Assembly: GCA_902727935.1 (NCBI GenBank)
Contig: CACVAX010000006.1
Location: forward strand, 62,001 to 126,000
Direction: 5' to 3'
Source: an uncultured Sulfurovum sp.
GTDB lineage: Bacteria; Campylobacterota; Campylobacteria; Campylobacterales; Sulfurovaceae
Length of the DNA stretch: 64,000 nt
The notes under the pieces are model-generated. The model made no database searches and had not been told where the DNA came from. It worked only from the letters and a program-made list of their open reading frames with translations. Both the position numbers and the translations under genes were made by a program. Positions 8,802 to 17,048 of this stretch are shown here, piece after piece (the stretch's first letter is position 1; each line of letters starts with the position of its first letter).

Positions 8802-8857
8802 TTCATATAAAATTCATTATTGATTCATCTATTTTTTTTATTATGAGATTTTATAAT
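8802..8857 (+). promoter_or_regulatory. Triple TTCAT repeat and -10 box, candidate response regulator site
   Basis: TTCAT occurs at 8802-8806, 8813-8817 and 8824-8828, exactly 11 bp apart; the last two are ATTCAT. One helical turn per repeat is the usual layout for OmpR/PmrA-type regulators. TATAAT at 8852-8857 lies 23 bases after the last repeat, putting the -35 position directly next to the array, as for an activated promoter. An upstream TATTAT (8839-8844) is an alternative -10. The site lies between the divergent regulator gene and eptA. Confidence 0.5.
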
Positions 8858-8868
8858 AAAGGAATAAA

Positions 8869-10434
8869 ATTAAACCAATAACACAAACAAAACTCATCAT
8901 AATCATGGCACTATTTTTTACATTATTTACGAATTACTCATTTTATAAAAATGTATTAGAGGTTTATCCTTTAGGAGGAATTAATAATATTTACATACTT
9001 TCGTTGACGGTGGTACTTTTTAGTTTTATTCTCTTTTTATTCACACTATTGAGTAGTCGATACTCAACTAAATTTATTTTAATAAGTACCCTAATTAGCT
9101 CATCATTTAGCTCGTATTTTATGAATACATATCATGTTGTGATAGATAGTGATATGTTAAGAAATGCCATACAGACAAATTTGAATGAGTCCTTAGATTT
9201 GTTAAGTATTAAACTTCTTTTATATGTTGTGTTCTTAGGTTTGCTTCCCTCTTTTTTTGTTTACAGAGCCAATATAGAGTATGCATCTTTAAAAACAGAG
9301 ATGTTTAGAAAAATCAAAACTACAGTGTTAGCACTTTTAATTATTATCGTGATGCTCTTCTCTTTTAGTAAATTTTACACGTCATTTTTTAGAGAGCATA
9401 AACCACTTAGGTACTATACTAATCCACCCTACTGGATATATTCTATAGGGGACTACATAAGTAAAACGTTAAATAGTGGAGAGGTTGTCGTTAAATCCAT
9501 TGCTATGGATGCAAAAATAACACCTTCTAATCAAAAGGCTAAACTGGTGATTATGGTGGTGGGAGAAGCTACTAGAGCTGACCATTTGTCACTAAACGGT
9601 TATAAAAAAGCAACCACACCTCTTTTAGAACAAGAAAATATTATAAATTTTTCAAATATGTATGCGTGTGGAACTTCAACAGCTCACTCTGTACCGTGTA
9701 TGTTTTCTATGTTTACGAGAGATAATTACAGTTATAAAAAAGGCATAAGCCATGAGAATGTTTTAGATGTTTTATATAAAACTAATGAAATAGACATACT
9801 CTGGAGAGATAACAACTCAGATTCAAAAGGAGTCGCTCTACGTGTAGCATATGAGGATTATAAAGACCCAAAAAATAATACCCTATGTCAAGACAGAGAG
9901 TGTCGAGATGAGGGAATGCTTGTGGGGTTAGATGGCTACATTGAACAACATAACAAAAAAGACATATTTATTGTACTGCATCAGATGGGAAATCATGGAC
10001 CAGCTTATTTTAAACGATATCCAAAAGAATTTGAAAAGTTTAGACCTATCTGCCAAAGTAATCAACTAGAAAATTGCACCCAAGAGAGCATCAGTAATGC
10101 TTATGATAATGCTCTTTTGTATACCGATTATTTTTTATCTAAAGTAATTAATATGTTAAAAAAGTATGAGAACACTTATCAAACCAGTATGCTGTATATG
10201 AGTGATCATGGAGAGAGTTTGGGTGAAAATGGACTTTATCTTCATGGTCTTCCTTATTTTATGGCTCCTGATGCTCAAACACATATAGGAGCTGTAGTAT
10301 GGTTTGGAAAAAACAATAGAAAAAGGATTGACCCAAATAAAATCTATTCTCATGACAACCTTTTTCATACCCTCTTAGGGTTGTTCCAAGTAGAAACAAA
10401 CGTTTACAATGAGAAAATGGATATGTTTAGGTGA
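8869..10434 (+). CDS. eptA: Lipid A phosphoethanolamine transferase
   Basis: About 522 residues. Transfers phosphoethanolamine to lipid A (or other envelope targets) on the periplasmic face of the inner membrane, lowering negative charge. Five N-terminal membrane helices are followed by a sulfatase-like domain: VMVVGEATRADHLSLNGYKK (catalytic Thr region), YACGTSTAHSVPCMFS, QMGNHGPAY, and MSDHGESLGENGLYLHG as metal ligands. The first ATG (8905) lacks a ribosome site and cuts into the usual N-terminus. The frame stays open upstream to a stop at 8857, and ATT at 8869 has AAAGGA at 8858-8863, so an ATT start is proposed. The next gene overlaps it. It could also modify flagellar rod as in Campylobacter EptC. 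Confidence 0.85.
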   Translation: MKPITQTKLIIIMALFFTLFTNYSFYKNVLEVYPLGGINNIYILSLTVVLFSFILFLFTLLSSRYSTKFILISTLISSSFSSYFMNTYHVVIDSDMLRNAIQTNLNESLDLLSIKLLLYVVFLGLLPSFFVYRANIEYASLKTEMFRKIKTTVLALLIIIVMLFSFSKFYTSFFREHKPLRYYTNPPYWIYSIGDYISKTLNSGEVVVKSIAMDAKITPSNQKAKLVIMVVGEATRADHLSLNGYKKATTPLLEQENIINFSNMYACGTSTAHSVPCMFSMFTRDNYSYKKGISHENVLDVLYKTNEIDILWRDNNSDSKGVALRVAYEDYKDPKNNTLCQDRECRDEGMLVGLDGYIEQHNKKDIFIVLHQMGNHGPAYFKRYPKEFEKFRPICQSNQLENCTQESISNAYDNALLYTDYFLSKVINMLKKYENTYQTSMLYMSDHGESLGENGLYLHGLPYFMAPDAQTHIGAVVWFGKNNRKRIDPNKIYSHDNLFHTLLGLFQVETNVYNEKMDMFR

Positions 10435-10436
10435 GC

Positions 10437-11087
10437 ATGAACAAGCAAATTGCAATAACGGTTCTATTGTTAATCATTAGCATTATGCTATTTTCGTTAA
10501 CGAATATTGATTTTATAGTTCAAGATGCATTTTATAATCAACAGAGCCAAAATTGGATACTCAATAGAGATTTAGAACCGTATAAGTTTATCTTCTATGA
10601 TGGTATAAAAGAACTGCTTATTTTAGTGGCATTCTCTTTTTTAATTTTTCTAATCTTTTTAAAAAAGAATCATACGCTTCAAGTATATAGAAAAGGAATT
10701 ATTGTAGTCATACTCTCAGCTATTTTTGTACCTCTTAGTGTTGGAGGATTAAAAAAAGTCACCAATATGCCTTGCCCTAAAAATGAAGTTCATTATGGAG
10801 GAGTTTATCCTTCAACCAAAGTATGGGAATCTTATCCTAAAGCATTTAATCAATCTTCTATTCAATGTTTTCCAGCAGGTCATGCCAGTGGTGGATTTGC
10901 ACTATTAAGTCTTTTCTTTCTCTTTAAAAGTAAAAGAAATAAAATAATTACAATCATGGGTGCATTGCTTGTTGGTTGGAGTATGGGATTTTATAAAATG
11001 CTCATTGGTGACCATTTTTTAAGTCATACTTTTATTACGATGATTCTTGCATGGCTAATTGTTTTAATAATTAAAAATATTTATTAA
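10437..11087 (+). CDS. PAP2-family membrane phosphatase, probably lipid A phosphatase
   Basis: 216 residues with about six membrane helices. The PAP2 motifs are present in the variant seen in eptA neighbours: LKKVTNMPCP (motif 1, Cys-Pro in place of Arg-Pro), FPAGHASGG (motif 2) and GDHFLSHT (motif 3 histidine). Such enzymes remove phosphate from lipid A or undecaprenyl diphosphate on the periplasmic side. The gene overlaps the eptA stop; GTG at 10431 is possible, but ATG 10437 has AGGTGA five bases upstream. In Helicobacter, a 1-phosphatase (LpxE) prepares lipid A for EptA, and the same division of labour is inferred here. Confidence 0.75.
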   Translation: MNKQIAITVLLLIISIMLFSLTNIDFIVQDAFYNQQSQNWILNRDLEPYKFIFYDGIKELLILVAFSFLIFLIFLKKNHTLQVYRKGIIVVILSAIFVPLSVGGLKKVTNMPCPKNEVHYGGVYPSTKVWESYPKAFNQSSIQCFPAGHASGGFALLSLFFLFKSKRNKIITIMGALLVGWSMGFYKMLIGDHFLSHTFITMILAWLIVLIIKNIY

Positions 11088-11172
11088 TATAATTATTTAA
11101 TAAATATTTAAGTTTATTCTATGCTTCCCCACTGTACAATGGTTCTTAGCGATAAAACAAGAAGAGAAGGTA

Positions 11173-12339
11173 ATGGATAATTTAATATTGATTATGGACG
11201 AGATAAAAAAACGTCATCAAAAGCATCAACAAATAAAACAAGATGAAGCATCCGACTTTAATGTTTTTTCTTTGTTGTTAAAAGCTGGAGATGAGGTGGG
11301 TCTTCATTCTAAATTTATTTATGAGCTACTCAATCCTCATGGTAGTCATGGGCAAGGTTCTCTTTTTTTAGCGTTGTTTTTTGAAGTATTGGCACTTGAA
11401 ATCCCTAATGACATACCAGAAGCATTTCGCGAAAAACAGAACATAGATATTTTGTTGCAATCTCACCAACAAGTATTTATTATTGAAAATAAAATTCATA
11501 CCCAAGACCACTCTTTTCAATTGAGTCGTTATGTACAAACCGTGCAGTCGATGGGGTATAAGAAAAAAAATATCAGGTTAATTTACTTAACCCTTTTTGG
11601 TCATGCTCCCACAGAACAAAAGCTCAATAGTGACGTGATGCTGGTCTCTTATCGACATCATATCGTCTCTTGGTTAGAAGAAGCTATTACGCATACAAAA
11701 CAAATTCCCATTTTAAGTGAAACGCTTAAACAGTATTTGAATTTGGTCAAAATATTAACCCATCAATCTACGCAAAAAGGTTTTATTAACGAGATGAAAG
11801 ATTTTTTACTAGAAGAGAATAATCTACAAACAATTCTTCAATTAGAAGCACCTATTATTGAAGCCAAGATAGAAGTGCAGTTTAATTTTTGGCAAATGCT
11901 ATTAGCCCATTTAATGCCTCATTATGCGTTCTCTTTTTATAACACCAATAATGATAAAGGGCTCAAAAAGAGCATTAGACGTTATTATCAACAGCAAAAA
12001 AATATTAAAGATTATGGAATCAAGTATCAAATAGAAGAGAATTTATATTTTTTTATAGAGTTACGAAAAAATATCTATTATGGTTTTGAGTTTATGGATG
12101 AAGAGAAAATAGAAGAAAGACAAAGAGAAGCGTTAGCTCAGTTAAATGTCTCTTGGGCTGAGGTTTCTAATACAATTTATTGGAAATATCCCCATAAACG
12201 CTTAAATTTTACAACATTTAACAGTCAAAATATTTTTGATTTAATCAAGCCTAAGACACGAGAAGAGGCGATTAAACAAATTTCTAATGAAATCATTGGA
12301 CTCATTACACATTATCAACAAGGAATTAAATATGTTTAA
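11173..12339 (+). CDS. PD-(D/E)XK nuclease superfamily protein (PDDEXK_4 type)
   Basis: 388 residues. The N-terminal half matches the PDDEXK_4 pattern: SKFIYELLNPHGSHGQGSLF, then NIDILLQSHQQVFIIENKIH (Asp and the ExK core), TQDHSFQLSRYVQTVQ, and IYLTLFG. The C-terminal half is a poorly conserved domain common to this family. It is a predicted DNase-fold protein with no known partner; members are often found near defence or repair genes. GAAGAGAAGGTA precedes the ATG. The next gene starts inside its last codons, so both share a transcript. No restriction specificity subunit is nearby. Function unknown beyond the fold. Confidence 0.75.
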   Translation: MDNLILIMDEIKKRHQKHQQIKQDEASDFNVFSLLLKAGDEVGLHSKFIYELLNPHGSHGQGSLFLALFFEVLALEIPNDIPEAFREKQNIDILLQSHQQVFIIENKIHTQDHSFQLSRYVQTVQSMGYKKKNIRLIYLTLFGHAPTEQKLNSDVMLVSYRHHIVSWLEEAITHTKQIPILSETLKQYLNLVKILTHQSTQKGFINEMKDFLLEENNLQTILQLEAPIIEAKIEVQFNFWQMLLAHLMPHYAFSFYNTNNDKGLKKSIRRYYQQQKNIKDYGIKYQIEENLYFFIELRKNIYYGFEFMDEEKIEERQREALAQLNVSWAEVSNTIYWKYPHKRLNFTTFNSQNIFDLIKPKTREEAIKQISNEIIGLITHYQQGIKYV

Positions 12340-12649
12340 AAAAATAGTTTTACTGTCGGTCATCGCATCCTCTTGTTCATTTTCTATGAGTGCCAGTATG
12401 ATTCAGAGTGTTTCTAAAGATGAATTAGGGTGTATTAAAGGTTTAGGTGTGAAACGTGTGGAAGCCATTGTGAGTTACCGAAAAGAGAATAATATTAACG
12501 CGTTAGAAGATTTATTAGCCGTTAAAGGGATTGGAAAGAAAATCTTAAACAATATTCAAACCGATACCAAGAAAAAAGTTTGCACTACTTTTGGTCAATC
12601 ATCCCCTCAAAAAGTAACACATAAAAAGAAAGATATTAAAGCTGAATAA
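12332..12649 (+). CDS. ComEA-like helix-hairpin-helix exported protein
   Basis: 105 residues from ATG 12332, chosen because AGGA precedes it and a signal peptide (FKKIVLLSVIASSCSFSMSA) follows; a longer frame from 12287 would bury that signal. The mature protein is one tandem helix-hairpin-helix unit, LGCIKGLGVKRVEAIVSYRK and LLAVKGIGKKILNNI, as in ComEA, which binds incoming DNA in the periplasm during natural transformation. The C-terminus is Lys-rich. It overlaps the upstream nuclease gene by 8 bases and is followed 9 bases later by a NERD helicase, so the three may be one operon. A role in DNA uptake is inferred from the family. Confidence 0.75.
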   Translation: MFKKIVLLSVIASSCSFSMSASMIQSVSKDELGCIKGLGVKRVEAIVSYRKENNINALEDLLAVKGIGKKILNNIQTDTKKKVCTTFGQSSPQKVTHKKKDIKAE

Positions 12650-12658
12650 GGAAAAAAA

Positions 12659-14407
12659 ATGCCATTAGTCGCCATCCCTAAAAAATTAGAGGGCATGAAT
12701 AAGTCTGAAAAATATATTTTTAATAAACTCAAACAGTTATATATGAGTGAACCACTGATTTCTTATCTCTATTTAGAACCTAAAATTAAAAATTTAACCC
12801 CAGACTTTATACTCATTGACCCCATTCGTGGGGTGATAATTATTGAAGTAAAGGCTTGGAGTATTGAGTATATTGATACTGTTAATGAAAAAGAACTTAA
12901 AACAAGCAAGGGAGATATTTTAGAAAACCCTGCCTCCAAAGCACGAAGATATTACAACACATTACAAGGAGTTTTACGTTTTTACGATGAACTGTTTGAT
13001 GAAAAAAATAATTTAAAAATTCAATTGCACTCTGTTGTTGCATTTACTGAAATGAAAGAGGAAGAAGCAATAGAAAATAAGATAGAAAGTTTGTTTAATC
13101 ATTATCCTGCAAGGGTTTTGTATAAAGAGGCTTTAACAGCTTTGACTTTAGATAAACTTTTTAATAATGAGATGAAAGCCATTGAATCATCGCTTCTTCA
13201 AACCATTCGTGCTGCCATTTTCCCTGAAATTAAGATTGTGCATTCTAATACCAATAAGCGTAAGCATTTTTTAAACGAGAAAGTATTAGCCTTAGATATT
13301 GAACAAGAACGCTTTGCAAAAAGTTTACCGTTGGGTCATTACATGATTACAGGGATTCCTGGCAGTGGTAAAACGGTTGCGTTAATGGCACGTGCCATCT
13401 ATTTAGCCAAGCTTTATCCTAAGTGGAAAATATTAATATTAACCTATAACAAAGCTTTAAAATCACAACTAAATTTAAAACTCAATGGGATTAAAGAGGA
13501 TTTAAAATATTTAGAGATCTCTATTGATAATATTGAAGTGGCTACTTTTCATCAAAAAGCGATGAGGTTTAGTGGCTTATCTTCACAAAATTATAGAGAT
13601 AATTCGGAGGAGTTTTGGAGAGACATCTTACCCAATGATGCAATTAGACAGGCCATGCCTACCTATAATGCTATTTTGATAGATGAGTATCAAGATTTTT
13701 ATAAAAATTGGTTTGAACTTGTTTTAAAGCTTTTGATTGAGTATGAAGATGAAGAGGGAAAAAAATATCATAATCTTTTTTTAGCAGGAGACAGACTTCA
13801 AAGTATTTATAATCCTACAGAAGTGAATTGGAAACAAGATATTGGTTTAGATATGCGAGGACGTTCTACACTCTTAAAAACCAGTTATCGTGTGACCAAA
13901 GAGCATATTGTTTTAGGACTTTCTCTATTACGTAATGACAAAAAATATGAAAAAGAGGTAGATGTCTTTTATGAGAAAGCTCAAAATATTCTCTTGAAAA
14001 ATATGACCAAAAATTCCATTGAATTGTTAGAAACCAATTATCAAGGAGTGGCTAAAGCCTTTGAAAAGCTTTTAGAAGAGTATGATTATGCTGATATTTT
14101 ACTACTTGCTCCAACATGGAACAATATCAATCGTATTAAACAAAATTTGCCTTATGAGGTACAACAGAAAATTAGTTCCTCTAAAGAGTTAGAGCGTAAA
14201 AAAGCTATCTTCACAACATATCATTCTTCTAAAGGAATTGAAGCTAAAGTGGCTATTGTGGTTGATATTGATAAGATTAGAGAACGTAAATTACTCTATG
14301 TTGCCTCCACAAGAGCTTCAGCCAAATTAATTTTACACAGTCAAAATATAGAAAATAGCATGATTGGCAATGAAGTTTACAAGATGTTAAATTTAGAGTT
14401 GGGATAA
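12659..14407 (+). CDS. NERD nuclease-domain / UvrD-like helicase fusion
   Basis: 582 residues. Residues 1-150 form a NERD domain (nuclease-related, PD-(D/E)XK-like): TPDFILIDPIRGVIIIEVKA gives the Asp and ExK. Residues about 215-580 are superfamily 1 helicase: Walker A GIPGSGKT (232-239), motif Ia LILTYNKAL, DExx box ILIDEYQDF, motif III LFLAGDRLQSIY, motif V TTYHSSKGIEAKV and motif VI LLYVASTRA. The C-terminal part is compact and lacks the large 2B inserts of UvrD. Such fusions occur in repair and in phage defence settings (also alone). GGAAAAAA precedes the ATG. It probably acts on DNA in the cytoplasm; substrate unknown. Confidence 0.8.
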   Translation: MPLVAIPKKLEGMNKSEKYIFNKLKQLYMSEPLISYLYLEPKIKNLTPDFILIDPIRGVIIIEVKAWSIEYIDTVNEKELKTSKGDILENPASKARRYYNTLQGVLRFYDELFDEKNNLKIQLHSVVAFTEMKEEEAIENKIESLFNHYPARVLYKEALTALTLDKLFNNEMKAIESSLLQTIRAAIFPEIKIVHSNTNKRKHFLNEKVLALDIEQERFAKSLPLGHYMITGIPGSGKTVALMARAIYLAKLYPKWKILILTYNKALKSQLNLKLNGIKEDLKYLEISIDNIEVATFHQKAMRFSGLSSQNYRDNSEEFWRDILPNDAIRQAMPTYNAILIDEYQDFYKNWFELVLKLLIEYEDEEGKKYHNLFLAGDRLQSIYNPTEVNWKQDIGLDMRGRSTLLKTSYRVTKEHIVLGLSLLRNDKKYEKEVDVFYEKAQNILLKNMTKNSIELLETNYQGVAKAFEKLLEEYDYADILLLAPTWNNINRIKQNLPYEVQQKISSSKELERKKAIFTTYHSSKGIEAKVAIVVDIDKIRERKLLYVASTRASAKLILHSQNIENSMIGNEVYKMLNLELG

Positions 14408-14487
14408 GGTGAATAAATCTTTTATCATAAACTATTAAGGTTATGCCTATATAATCCAAAAATATAGATAAAAGAGAGAGTTAACAG

Positions 14488-15186
14488 ATGCCAAATACAG
14501 AATTAAAAGCTGAAGCTTTAGAACTTTTTAATGCCAAAGAGTATGAAAAAGCTTTAGAGCTATATTTATACATTGCAGGTCAAGGTGACCTAGCTTCCCT
14601 TTCTACGGTGGGTTATTTTTATCATAATGGTTTTGGAGTAGAGCAGAGTTATGCTAAAGCCATTGAATACTATAAAAAAGCTTCAGATGCTGGGGAACAC
14701 TCCTCTTCTTACAATCTTGGACTGCTTTATTTAAGAGGATTGGGCGTTCAAAAAAACTCATTTAAAGCCCATGAATATTATTTAAAAGCAGCCGTAAAAG
14801 GGATGCCCCAAGCACAATTTGATGTGGCTCTTATGTTTGAAGAGGGTGAGGGGTGTGACAGAAATTATTCAGAAGCAGCATTTTGGTATGAAGAAGCAGC
14901 TAAACGTGGTAATGCCGAAGCTTTTAATAACTTAGGGGTACTTTTTAAAGAGGGTACAGGGGTAGAGCAGAGTTATAAAAAAGCATATATTTTGTTTAAA
15001 CAATCAGCCACAAAAGGCTCTCCAGAGGGACAGTTTAATCTTGGTGCGATGTATGGACAAGGTTTTGGTTGTGAAGAAAACCAAGAAAAAGCCTTAGAGT
15101 GGTGTCGTAAAGCTTCATTCCAAGGACATCAAAAAGCAAAAGACATTATGTACCGTCTACAGCAAGATGGACAGATAGTTTTTTAG
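14488..15186 (+). CDS. Sel1-repeat (TPR-like) protein
   Basis: 232 residues made of six Sel1-like repeats of about 36 residues, for example VGYFYHNGFGVEQSYAKAIE, LGLLYLRGLGVQKNSFKAHE and LGAMYGQGFGCEENQEKALE. There is no signal peptide, so it is probably cytoplasmic. Sel1 proteins are scaffolds for protein contacts, and the partner is not visible. TATAAT near 14449 and GAGAGAGTTAACAG before the ATG suggest its own promoter. The following 200 bases are non-coding apart from a 19-codon frame. Confidence 0.8.
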   Translation: MPNTELKAEALELFNAKEYEKALELYLYIAGQGDLASLSTVGYFYHNGFGVEQSYAKAIEYYKKASDAGEHSSSYNLGLLYLRGLGVQKNSFKAHEYYLKAAVKGMPQAQFDVALMFEEGEGCDRNYSEAAFWYEEAAKRGNAEAFNNLGVLFKEGTGVEQSYKKAYILFKQSATKGSPEGQFNLGAMYGQGFGCEENQEKALEWCRKASFQGHQKAKDIMYRLQQDGQIVF

Positions 15187-15331
15187 TCTCATTCTTTTCG
15201 TTTTTTTTAAATATGTCAAAAGATTACAATTTGACATGTTTATATATTATCTTCAAATTCTCATGTATAATAACAATAAAACATATTTTTACAGAGTATA
15301 ATTTAATCATTTTTAGAGGGTAGGAAAAAAC
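15187..15331. promoter_or_regulatory. Intergenic region with 8-bp inverted repeat and TATAAT boxes
   Basis: ATGTCAAA (15213-15220) and TTTGACAT (15230-15237) form a perfect inverted repeat with a 9-base spacer, which could be an operator. Two TATAAT hexamers follow at 15266-15271 and 15297-15302, without good -35 partners. They probably drive the short frame at 15332 and yhcG. No gene fits in this stretch. Confidence 0.35.
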
Positions 15332-15391
15332 ATGATATTAGATGAAATATTAATACAAAAAGCCAAAGATTTAAAGCTATGGAGATGTTGA
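15332..15391 (+). pseudogene. 19-codon fragment resembling the start of trpC
   Basis: The frame begins MILDEILIQKAKDLKLW and stops at 15391. It has AGGGTAGGAAA in front, a real-gene style ribosome site. MILDEI followed by a Lys-rich helix with (T/A)KxDL is how indole-3-glycerol-phosphate synthase begins in Campylobacterota. It ends two bases before yhcG starts. The likeliest reading is a trpC 5' stump left by the arrival of yhcG; a chance short frame or a leader peptide are alternatives. Confidence 0.3.
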
Positions 15392-15392
15392 A

Positions 15393-16427
15393 ATGAATGA
15401 ACTTTCAAATGTAAAAGACTATAATATCTTTTTTTTAGAAATAAAAGAACAAATAAAAATATCTCAACAAAAAGCCATAACTTCAGTTAATAGTGAACTA
15501 ATCATGCTTTATTACAAAATAGGTAAATCCATTAATCAAAAGCAAAAAGCAGAAGGTTGGGGTTCAAAAGTTATTAAACGCTTAAGCAGTGACTTGAAAA
15601 ATGAACTTCCGAAAGTTAAGGGTTTTTCGGAACGTAACATTATGTTTATGCTTCGATTTTACAAAGAGTATGCTGAAAATGAAATAGTGAAACTGCCCGT
15701 TTCACTATTTCAAATCTCATGGTCGCATAATATTATTTTGATGCAAAAAATCAAAGATAGAGAACTCCGATACTGGTACATGCAAAAGAGTTTAGAAAAT
15801 GGTTGGAGTAGGGATGTGTTGGCTCTCATGATAAAAAGTGAAGTACATAATCGAGAAGCTAAACTGGTTTCAAATTTTAAACAAACTTTAGCTCCCTTAG
15901 ATAGTGATATGGTACAACAGTCTTTTAAAGACCCTTATTTATTTGATTTTTTAACCATGGATGAACACTTTAGAGAACGAGAACTTGAATTGAACCTTGT
16001 AGAACACATGGAAAATTTTTTACTAGAACTTGGAAGTGGTTTTGCTTTTGTAGGTAGACAGTATAAACTGGAAGTTGGAGAGAAAGAGTTTTATATGGAC
16101 TTGCTCTTTTATCATTTGAAATTACGCTGTTATGTGGTGATAGAGCTAAAAAAAGGTGAGTTCAAACCTAGCTATTCTGGACAAATAAATTTTTACTGTT
16201 CAGCTGTTGATGAATTATTAGCTCATGAAAGTGATAGCCCTACAATTGGCTTGATATTATGCCAAGAAAAAGATGAAGTGGTAGCTGAATATTCTTTACG
16301 AAATATGAGCCAACCCATAGGAATTTCAGAGTACGAATTGACAGAAGTTTTACCTAAAGAATTTGTCTCTTCTCTTCCAACTATTGAGATGATAGAAAAT
16401 GAATTTACTAAAATAGAGGGGCAATAA
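15393..16427 (+). CDS. yhcG: YhcG-family PDDEXK nuclease (DUF1016)
   Basis: 344 residues. The N-terminal DUF1016 helical domain includes ELIMLYYKIGKSINQKQ and GFSERNIMFMLRFYKEY; WSHNIILMQKIKDRELRYWY is a family signature. The C-terminal nuclease domain has EFYMDLLFYHLKLRCYVVIE followed by LKKGEF (Asp, E and K of the PD-(D/E)XK core) and SGQINFYCSAVDE. The family is mobile, commonly next to type I restriction genes, and thought to act in defence or genome rearrangement. Here it stands alone between a trpC-like fragment and queD, which uses a ribosome site inside its last codons. Its placement suggests horizontal arrival. Confidence 0.88.
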   Translation: MNELSNVKDYNIFFLEIKEQIKISQQKAITSVNSELIMLYYKIGKSINQKQKAEGWGSKVIKRLSSDLKNELPKVKGFSERNIMFMLRFYKEYAENEIVKLPVSLFQISWSHNIILMQKIKDRELRYWYMQKSLENGWSRDVLALMIKSEVHNREAKLVSNFKQTLAPLDSDMVQQSFKDPYLFDFLTMDEHFRERELELNLVEHMENFLLELGSGFAFVGRQYKLEVGEKEFYMDLLFYHLKLRCYVVIELKKGEFKPSYSGQINFYCSAVDELLAHESDSPTIGLILCQEKDEVVAEYSLRNMSQPIGISEYELTEVLPKEFVSSLPTIEMIENEFTKIEGQ

Positions 16428-16429
16428 AA

Positions 16430-17011
16430 ATGATAATCCGAAAACTGTTTAAATTTGAAAATGCACACATTGTAAGAGGGTGTTCAACACAACGATGTTC
16501 TCAGAATGTACATGGACACTCTTATAAAATAGAAGTTTTATTAGAATCTAACTATTTAGATAATGGACAAATGATTTATGACTTTGGACTTATGAAACAA
16601 AGTATTAAAGATCTTTTAGAGGCTTTTGATCATTCTATTACTTTGTGGTCAAAAGATGACAGCACTTATGTAGAAGACATGAAAAAACATTCAGCACGTT
16701 GGGTTGAGTTACCTGTTTCTCCTTCTGCTGAACAGTTCTCTAGGGTTATTTATTTGATGGTTGAGCGTGTTTTAACCTGTACAGGTATGGTCAATGGAGA
16801 ACGTGAAGTGAAGCTTCATAGCATTATTGTGCATGAAACAGAAACGGGTTATGCTCAAGGTTTTAAAGAGGATGCCTATAGTAAGCTGATGGGAAGCATA
16901 AGTTTAGCAGATATAAAGTTCTCAAAACAGATTAAAAATGAATGGAAAAACCCTAAACTTTGGGATTTGCTCTTAGCACGGCAATTAATGGTAAATCCAA
17001 AAAAAGTATAG
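16430..17011 (+). CDS. queD: 6-carboxytetrahydropterin synthase
   Basis: 193 residues; converts dihydroneopterin triphosphate to 6-carboxytetrahydropterin, the second step of queuosine and 7-deazaguanine synthesis. Zinc ligands fit H13 (FENAHIV), H28 and H30 (NVHGHSYKIEV), and C23 is the probable catalytic cysteine. The DFG-like strand YDFGLMKQSIKDLLEAFDHS and the acidic HETETGYA near the end complete the T-fold signature. It is longer than the E. coli enzyme (about 120 residues), as usual in Campylobacterota. GAGGGG before the ATG lies within the end of yhcG. queE is at 5956. Confidence 0.9.
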   Translation: MIIRKLFKFENAHIVRGCSTQRCSQNVHGHSYKIEVLLESNYLDNGQMIYDFGLMKQSIKDLLEAFDHSITLWSKDDSTYVEDMKKHSARWVELPVSPSAEQFSRVIYLMVERVLTCTGMVNGEREVKLHSIIVHETETGYAQGFKEDAYSKLMGSISLADIKFSKQIKNEWKNPKLWDLLLARQLMVNPKKV

Positions 17012-17048
17012 TATAATTTTAGCTATTAAAACCAAAAGGACATATAGA

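Noticed and set aside
12287..12331. Earlier start of the ComEA-like gene
   Set aside because: It would place 15 polar residues before a clear signal peptide, and ATG 12332 has AGGA upstream.
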